From: Actinomycetota bacterium
GTDB taxonomy: Bacteria > Actinomycetota > Actinomycetes > S36-B12
Assembly: GCA_947449035.1 (NCBI GenBank)
Contig: CANFQC010000022.1
Coordinates: forward strand, 1-39,214
Length of the DNA stretch: 39,214 nucleotides
Direction: 5' to 3'
Made by a program: the position numbers and the translations under genes
The notes under the pieces: generated by a model
Seen by the model: only the letters and a program-made list of their open reading frames with translations
The model's database searches: none
What the model was told of the DNA's origin: nothing
Shown: positions 35,412 to 39,214 of the stretch, in pieces
Layout of the letters: every line of letters starts with the position of its first letter
Position numbering within the stretch: position 1 is the first letter of the stretch

Positions 35412-36161
35412 ATGACTTACGAGCAGATCCGTCTCGAGATCGCAGCGCCCACAGCGACGATCACTTTGAATCGCCCTGAGGCGATGAACGCGATCACCGT
35501 GGTGATGCTCGGCGAACTTGCCGATGCGCTCGCCTTGATCGCCGCTGATCCGTCGATTCGCGCGGTGATCATCACCGGTGAGGGTCGCGCCTTTAGCGCC
35601 GGCGTGGATCTCAAGGCCCTTGGCACGCGCTCACTCGAGGGCGGTGCCGTCGGCGATTACCTCGATATCCCGGCACGTGCGGTGATCGATGCCATTGCCG
35701 CACTCGAGGCAATCGTGATCGCAAAGATCAATGGCTTCTGCTTCACCGGCGCACTTGAGCTCGCGCTCGCATGCGACCTGATCATCACGGCCGATGAGGC
35801 GAAGTTCGGTGACACCCATGCGAAGTGGGGCCTGCGACCTTCGTGGGGAATGAGCCAGCGCCTGCCGCATCTTGTCGGTCCACAACGCGCACGCCTGCTC
35901 TCGTACTCAGCAATGACGTTCACTGGAGTTCAGGCGGCGGAGTGGGGTCTCGCATCGGCCTCGCATCCTCTCGCCGGCCTCGATGCTGCTGTTGCTGCTC
36001 TCGCGGCCACGATCTCGGAGAACAGCAAGGGCGCACTTCTCGCGTACAAGGATCTGTACCGCGCAGCTGATGACCTTGAGCTTGCCGAGGGCATTGCGTA
36101 CGAGGAGTCGACTGCGTACGAGATTGACGACACTGAGCCGCGCATCGCGCAGTTCCGCTGA
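35412..36161 (+). CDS. Enoyl-CoA hydratase/isomerase family protein
   Basis: Crotonase-fold protein of 249 residues. The oxyanion-hole regions are GRAFSAGVDLKAL (58-70) and NGFCFTGALELALACD (107-122). Glu116 aligns with crotonase Glu144, but the second catalytic glutamate (Glu164 in FGQPE) is His136 in FGDTHAKWGLRPSWG, so simple hydration of crotonyl-CoA is uncertain; isomerase, hydrolase or other acyl-CoA chemistry is possible. The DTHAKWG form is common in a mycobacterial EchA subgroup. The start has only a weak AGG upstream. The zinc alcohol dehydrogenase gene follows 14 bases later, so the two are probably one operon. Confidence 0.88.
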   Translation: MTYEQIRLEIAAPTATITLNRPEAMNAITVVMLGELADALALIAADPSIRAVIITGEGRAFSAGVDLKALGTRSLEGGAVGDYLDIPARAVIDAIAALEAIVIAKINGFCFTGALELALACDLIITADEAKFGDTHAKWGLRPSWGMSQRLPHLVGPQRARLLSYSAMTFTGVQAAEWGLASASHPLAGLDAAVAALAATISENSKGALLAYKDLYRAADDLELAEGIAYEESTAYEIDDTEPRIAQFR

Positions 36162-36175
36162 GCGAAGGAGTCACC

Positions 36176-37201
36176 ATGCGTGCTGCGGTTCTGAACGGCT
36201 ACGGCGAGCTCCTTTCGATCGCCGACTTTCCTCGTCCGGTTCCTGCTGTCGGAGAGGTGCTGATCAAGGTGACGGCCGCCGGCCTTTGTCATACCGATCT
36301 CCACCTCATCGATGGTGATCCCGCGATCCTTCCCGGCTTCCCCGCGATTCTCGGTCACGAGACCGCGGGCATTGTCGAGGAGTTAGGTGCAGGAGTCACG
36401 ACAGTTTCCGTAGGCGATGCCGTCGCGGTTTTCGGTGCGCAGGGCTGCGGTTCGTGCCCTACGTGCCTGTCAGGCCTGGAGAACATGTGCTCAGTGCAGG
36501 TGCTCTCGATGAATGGAATCGGTATTCCCGGTGGTTTCGCGGAATACATGATCGTTCCGGCTGAACGCCATCTGGTGCCGATCGGTGAGCTAGACCCGGT
36601 GAAGGCGGCTGGCCTGACCGATGCGGGGCTTACTCCGTATCGCGCAGTGCGGCGTGCACTCCCGCATCTCGAGCCTGGCAGCACCGCCGTAGCGATCGGT
36701 CTCGGCGGACTCGGCCAGTTCGGCATTCAGTACTTGAACTTGCTGAGTGATGCCCGCATCGTTGGTCTGGATCCTGATCCTGCGAAGCGCGCACGCGCAT
36801 TAGAGCTCGGTGCCGATCTGGCACTTGACCCAACTGATGCCGGATTCGGTGATGCAGTGGCAGAGCATGATCTCGCCGGTGGATGCGCAGCCGTGCTCGA
36901 CTTCGTCGGTAACGATGCGTCGCTCACAACCGCTCGTTCACTCCTTGCCGCACGCGGAATGCTCAACATCGTCGGTCTCGGCGGCGGAAGCACGGAACTC
37001 AGCTTTTTCACGATGCCGCCGGAGTCTGTCATCACGACAACTAACTGGGGCTCTGCACCTGAGATGACCGAGGTGGTCGCACTCGCACGCGAGGGTCGAA
37101 TCGAATCAACCGTCACTGTCTACTCACTCGATGACGTGCAACGCGCTGTCGACGACCTGCGTGCCGGCCGAGTCGACGGGCGCGCTGTCATCGTTCCGTA
37201 G
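36176..37201 (+). CDS. Zinc-dependent alcohol dehydrogenase
   Basis: Medium-chain dehydrogenase/reductase of 341 residues. Catalytic zinc ligands are Cys38 (GLCHTDLH), His61-Glu62 (GHETAGIVEE) and a later Cys; the structural zinc loop GCGSCPTCLSGLENMC has Cys91, 94, 97 and 105. The Rossmann loop is GLGGLGQFG. Binding of NAD or NADP cannot be decided surely; GLDPDPAKRA after the second strand suggests NAD. GAAGGAG precedes the ATG. It follows the enoyl-CoA hydratase-like gene and ends seven bases before the convergent DUF4395 gene. Confidence 0.92.
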   Translation: MRAAVLNGYGELLSIADFPRPVPAVGEVLIKVTAAGLCHTDLHLIDGDPAILPGFPAILGHETAGIVEELGAGVTTVSVGDAVAVFGAQGCGSCPTCLSGLENMCSVQVLSMNGIGIPGGFAEYMIVPAERHLVPIGELDPVKAAGLTDAGLTPYRAVRRALPHLEPGSTAVAIGLGGLGQFGIQYLNLLSDARIVGLDPDPAKRARALELGADLALDPTDAGFGDAVAEHDLAGGCAAVLDFVGNDASLTTARSLLAARGMLNIVGLGGGSTELSFFTMPPESVITTTNWGSAPEMTEVVALAREGRIESTVTVYSLDDVQRAVDDLRAGRVDGRAVIVP

Positions 37202-37208
37202 TGAACTC

Positions 37209-37655
37209 CTAGCGGTGGCGCAAACGTGCACCGAGCAGGTACATCTCACAGCCGAGGCAGAAGTCGAATGCTGCGTTAAGGAATGCGGCGGCGAGGGCGA
37301 AGCCAATCGCGATAGCTGCAATGAGTGTTGCGCCGAGGATGATCGAGATGAGCGCGACGACCATGAAGATGAGGCCGACCGCCTGCGCGAAGCGTGGCGG
37401 CGCTGCGTCCTCGAGTAGCTGCGGTGGAGCTAGGCGCGGGCCGATCACCTTGCGGTAGAGAATTCCGTAAGGCTGTGCGTGCAGGCCAACGATCGCGCCG
37501 AGACCGAACACGAGTGTTTGCCAGACGACGAGCACGTCGGAGAGCGGGCTGCCCACCGTGATGAGAGCGATGGCCAGCACGACTGTGGTGATAGCGCCGC
37601 CGAAGCGCGGACCGCGCGGGTCGATCTCGGTGCGGGTGCAGATCTCGGTGGTCAT
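37209..37655 (-). CDS. DUF4395 membrane protein
   Basis: Protein of 148 residues with four hydrophobic helices and the DUF4395 C-terminal motif FCLGCEMYLLG, in which two cysteines sit in a C-x-x-C arrangement near the end of the last helix. In many actinobacteria this family neighbours thioredoxin-like and sulfurtransferase genes close to glnR, as here. A role in handling thiol or sulfur redox at the membrane is plausible but unproven. GAAGGAG lies just before the ATG at 37655, and an inverted repeat CGTTCT-AAG-AGAACG sits directly upstream of that site. Confidence 0.9.
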   Translation of the reverse strand: MTTEICTRTEIDPRGPRFGGAITTVVLAIALITVGSPLSDVLVVWQTLVFGLGAIVGLHAQPYGILYRKVIGPRLAPPQLLEDAAPPRFAQAVGLIFMVVALISIILGATLIAAIAIGFALAAAFLNAAFDFCLGCEMYLLGARLRHR

Positions 37656-37670
37656 GGAGACTCCTTCACT

Positions 37671-37685
37671 CGTTCTAAGAGAACG
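37671..37685. promoter_or_regulatory. Palindromic operator candidate upstream of DUF4395
   Basis: CGTTCT-AAG-AGAACG is a perfect inverted repeat with 6-base arms and 3-base spacer, about 15 bases before the DUF4395 start and adjacent to its ribosome site. A second shorter palindrome, TGCAA/TTGCA (37727-37741), lies next to the thioredoxin stop. The 88-base gap may hold a separate promoter for DUF4395. No cognate regulator is identified. Confidence 0.4.
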
Positions 37686-37743
37686 CTAGGAGGAGCGAAT
37701 TCGCACGAGACTCAGGGTCGAGCAACTGCAAACGGCTTGCAGA

Positions 37744-38226
37744 TCAGCGGCTGAGCTCGCCAATGGCGGCGATGACATCGACCTTGCGCGGGGCACCGGT
37801 GGCCCGCTTGCGGATTGCGCCTCGCTTATCGAGCACTAGAACAGTGGGCGTGCGACGGATATCAAGCTCTCGGACGAGTTCGAGATTCGATTCCGCGTCG
37901 ATCTCGATGTGGGTAACACCGGGGACCATCTGCACGACCTCATCGAGGATGCGCCGCGTTGCACGGCATGGCTGGCAGAAAGCACTCGAGAACTGGACCA
38001 AAGTCGCGATCTCACCAAGTGAAGTGCCAATGGCTGCAGCGGTCAGCACATCACCGCCGTGCTCGTCGTGCACGGCGTCGTGCACCTCGGCAGGCGGAGA
38101 ATCATCGGGCAGCGGCACTGGTCTCACGTCACCGATCGACTTCATGCGGCCATCGGTCTTGCGACGCCAGAGCCCGAACGCCGTCGCCGCAGCGAGGGCG
38201 AGCACGAGGATCAGGACACCGGTCAT
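37744..38226 (-). CDS. Membrane-anchored thioredoxin-like protein
   Basis: Protein of 160 residues: an N-terminal membrane helix (MTGVLILVLALAAATAFGLW), a charged linker, then a thioredoxin domain with the redox pair Cys84-Cys87 in FCQPCRATR and the cis-proline motif RRTPTVLVLD. The C-terminus resembles thioredoxin beta-4/alpha-4. It is expected to face the outside and act on extracytoplasmic thiols. ATG 38226 is preferred: the longer upstream frame overlaps the neighbouring hydrolase gene and codes a basic low-complexity tail. AGGG lies upstream. It lies seven bases after the hydrolase stop and is followed by DUF4395, giving a three-gene minus-strand cluster. Confidence 0.87.
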   Translation of the reverse strand: MTGVLILVLALAAATAFGLWRRKTDGRMKSIGDVRPVPLPDDSPPAEVHDAVHDEHGGDVLTAAAIGTSLGEIATLVQFSSAFCQPCRATRRILDEVVQMVPGVTHIEIDAESNLELVRELDIRRTPTVLVLDKRGAIRKRATGAPRKVDVIAAIGELSR

Positions 38227-38233
38227 AACAGCC

Positions 38234-39025
38234 CTAACTATCCACTCTCGAGATCTGTTCCCGCGCCCAGGTGGCAATTCGCTCCAGGGACTCGTCATCG
38301 ATCGCGGACTCGGCGTGGCCGAATCCCGAGATCTCCCAGAGTTCGACGTTGTCATTCCCGCTTTCGACAGCCGCTGCATGCAGTGATCGCGGATGCTCGA
38401 GCGGGAAGTACCGATCAACATCTCCATGCACGATGAGCACAGGCAGGTGCGGATAAAGCGTGATCGCCTCGATCGGCGCCTCCGGCATCGGGTCAGGCCA
38501 GCCCTGCGAATCAATACGCGTGCCCCGAGTCCGCATGAACGAGCGACCGACCTTCGAGGCCACCACCTTGTGCATGCGGCGCATCACCTTGGTGCCGCGG
38601 TAGTACCAGAACGCCGGCGCGCTTACCGCGATCACGGCATCGACATGGTCGGACTCCCCTTGCGGGAATGCCGCTTGGCGCAACACCACGGCGCCGCCCA
38701 TCGAGAAGCCGACGGTCACCACATGGCGGTATCCGAGCTCGCGTGCCCAGGCGACGGCAGCCGAGACGTCCCAGATCTCCTTATGGCCGATGGTGGTGAC
38801 GCCACCTGATTCGCCATGGCCACGCATGTCGAGGACGATGACCGCCGCGGATCGGGAGAGCACCCGCACCACCTTCTCGACTCGTTCGGAGCGCCAACGG
38901 CCAGTGAATCCATGGGCCACGACCAGGCAGAGGTCTCCCTCCCGAGGCAGGTGCCCAGCGCTGATCGGGGTGCCGTCAGAAGCCGTGAGCACGGTCGATT
39001 CGAGATCGTCGCCCACCTGCCACAC
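38234..39025 (-). CDS. Alpha/beta hydrolase
   Basis: Protein of 263 residues. The oxyanion region is VVAHGFTGRW, DMRGHGESGG is the second family block, the nucleophile elbow is VGFSMGG (Ser108), the acid is in VHGDVDRYFP and the histidine in GFGHAES, so a complete triad is present. Substrate unknown; the fold is closest to serine esterases/lipases. GTG 39025 is chosen because AGGAG lies seven bases upstream; GTG 39046 would extend it by seven residues. It diverges from the glnR-like gene. Confidence 0.88.
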   Translation of the reverse strand: MWQVGDDLESTVLTASDGTPISAGHLPREGDLCLVVAHGFTGRWRSERVEKVVRVLSRSAAVIVLDMRGHGESGGVTTIGHKEIWDVSAAVAWARELGYRHVVTVGFSMGGAVVLRQAAFPQGESDHVDAVIAVSAPAFWYYRGTKVMRRMHKVVASKVGRSFMRTRGTRIDSQGWPDPMPEAPIEAITLYPHLPVLIVHGDVDRYFPLEHPRSLHAAAVESGNDNVELWEISGFGHAESAIDDESLERIATWAREQISRVDS

Positions 39026-39127
39026 CTCTTTTCTCCTCTGAACCACCTGTGACTCGCTTACCGGTCAAGCCACCATTGTCCCCGATGCCGTAGCCTTGGG
39101 TCCTCCTCAAGGGCGAAGGGCGGTGAC

Positions 39128-39214
39128 ATGAGACTTCTTCTCCTCACCCGTGCCATGGAGCCCTCCTCCGAGGTCCTTCCCGCACTCGGCCTCCTGGCGC
39201 ACCACGTACGTGCC
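39128..39214 (+). CDS. glnR: GlnR-like response regulator, N-terminal fragment (runs off the right edge)
   Basis: The first 29 residues, [20 protein letters not shown] followed by GLLAHHVRA, closely resemble the start of actinobacterial GlnR-type OmpR-family regulators ([26 protein letters not shown] in Streptomyces, from memory). GlnR controls nitrogen assimilation and is an orphan regulator with an atypical receiver. AAGGGCGG precedes the ATG. The neighbourhood of DUF4395 and thioredoxin genes also fits GlnR loci. The rest lies outside the window, so the DNA-binding domain cannot be checked. Confidence 0.7.
   Translation, partial: [29 protein letters not shown]

Overview
The window is a gene-dense, high-G+C (about 60% by eye) piece of an actinobacterial chromosome. 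Diagnostic markers are a WhiB4-type iron-sulfur regulator, a mycobacterial-type Crp, a MarP protease, a paired ArsA-like ATPase locus, the DECH-helicase/Tad secretion neighbourhood, and the beginning of a GlnR-type regulator. Gene order from about 15.8 to 28.4 kb closely follows the Mycobacterium tuberculosis Rv3669-Rv3683 block, and 0.4-8.9 kb follows Rv3649/Rv3654c-Rv3661, but spacing is tighter and several expected genes are absent. I cannot name the genus; a compact environmental actinomycete lineage fits.

Layout. 1-359: 5' part of a sugar/polyol kinase. 396-7922: a DECH-box helicase, an unknown small protein, and a minus-strand Tad-type pilus operon (CpaE-like, TadA, TadB, TadC, Flp-like pilin, two TadE-like proteins). 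8041-10337: HAD phosphatase, a Fic-like protein with a decayed active site, and an orphan LuxR-type response regulator. 10517-16204: aldehyde dehydrogenase, DUF779, acetyl-CoA synthetase, NhaA antiporter and a holin-like membrane protein, forming a plausible acetaldehyde to acetate to acetyl-CoA module. 16220-28442: EphE-like hydrolase, MarP, CoA-type Nudix, Crp, a minus-strand operon (DUF4177, RidA, Nudix, metallo-beta-lactamase fold), two ArsA-like ATPases, WhiB4, a class A penicillin-binding protein, YqeY and a metallophosphoesterase.

28478-34483: tRNA-Pro(CGG), a PAPS-type sulfotransferase, then the minus-strand asd-lysC pair, recR-dnaX and the small SRP RNA. 34548-35357: two tRNA-Ser genes (GGA, CGA), three terminators and a small HicA-like protein. 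35412-39214: an enoyl-CoA hydratase-like protein, a zinc alcohol dehydrogenase, DUF4395, a membrane-anchored thioredoxin, an alpha/beta hydrolase and the first 29 codons of a GlnR-like regulator.

No gene-free stretch exceeds 300 bases. The longest, 34269-34547, holds the SRP RNA, its terminator and promoter. Most convergent gene pairs overlap or are separated by fewer than 10 bases and have no visible terminator between them. No CRISPR array, insertion sequence, prophage or integrase was seen.
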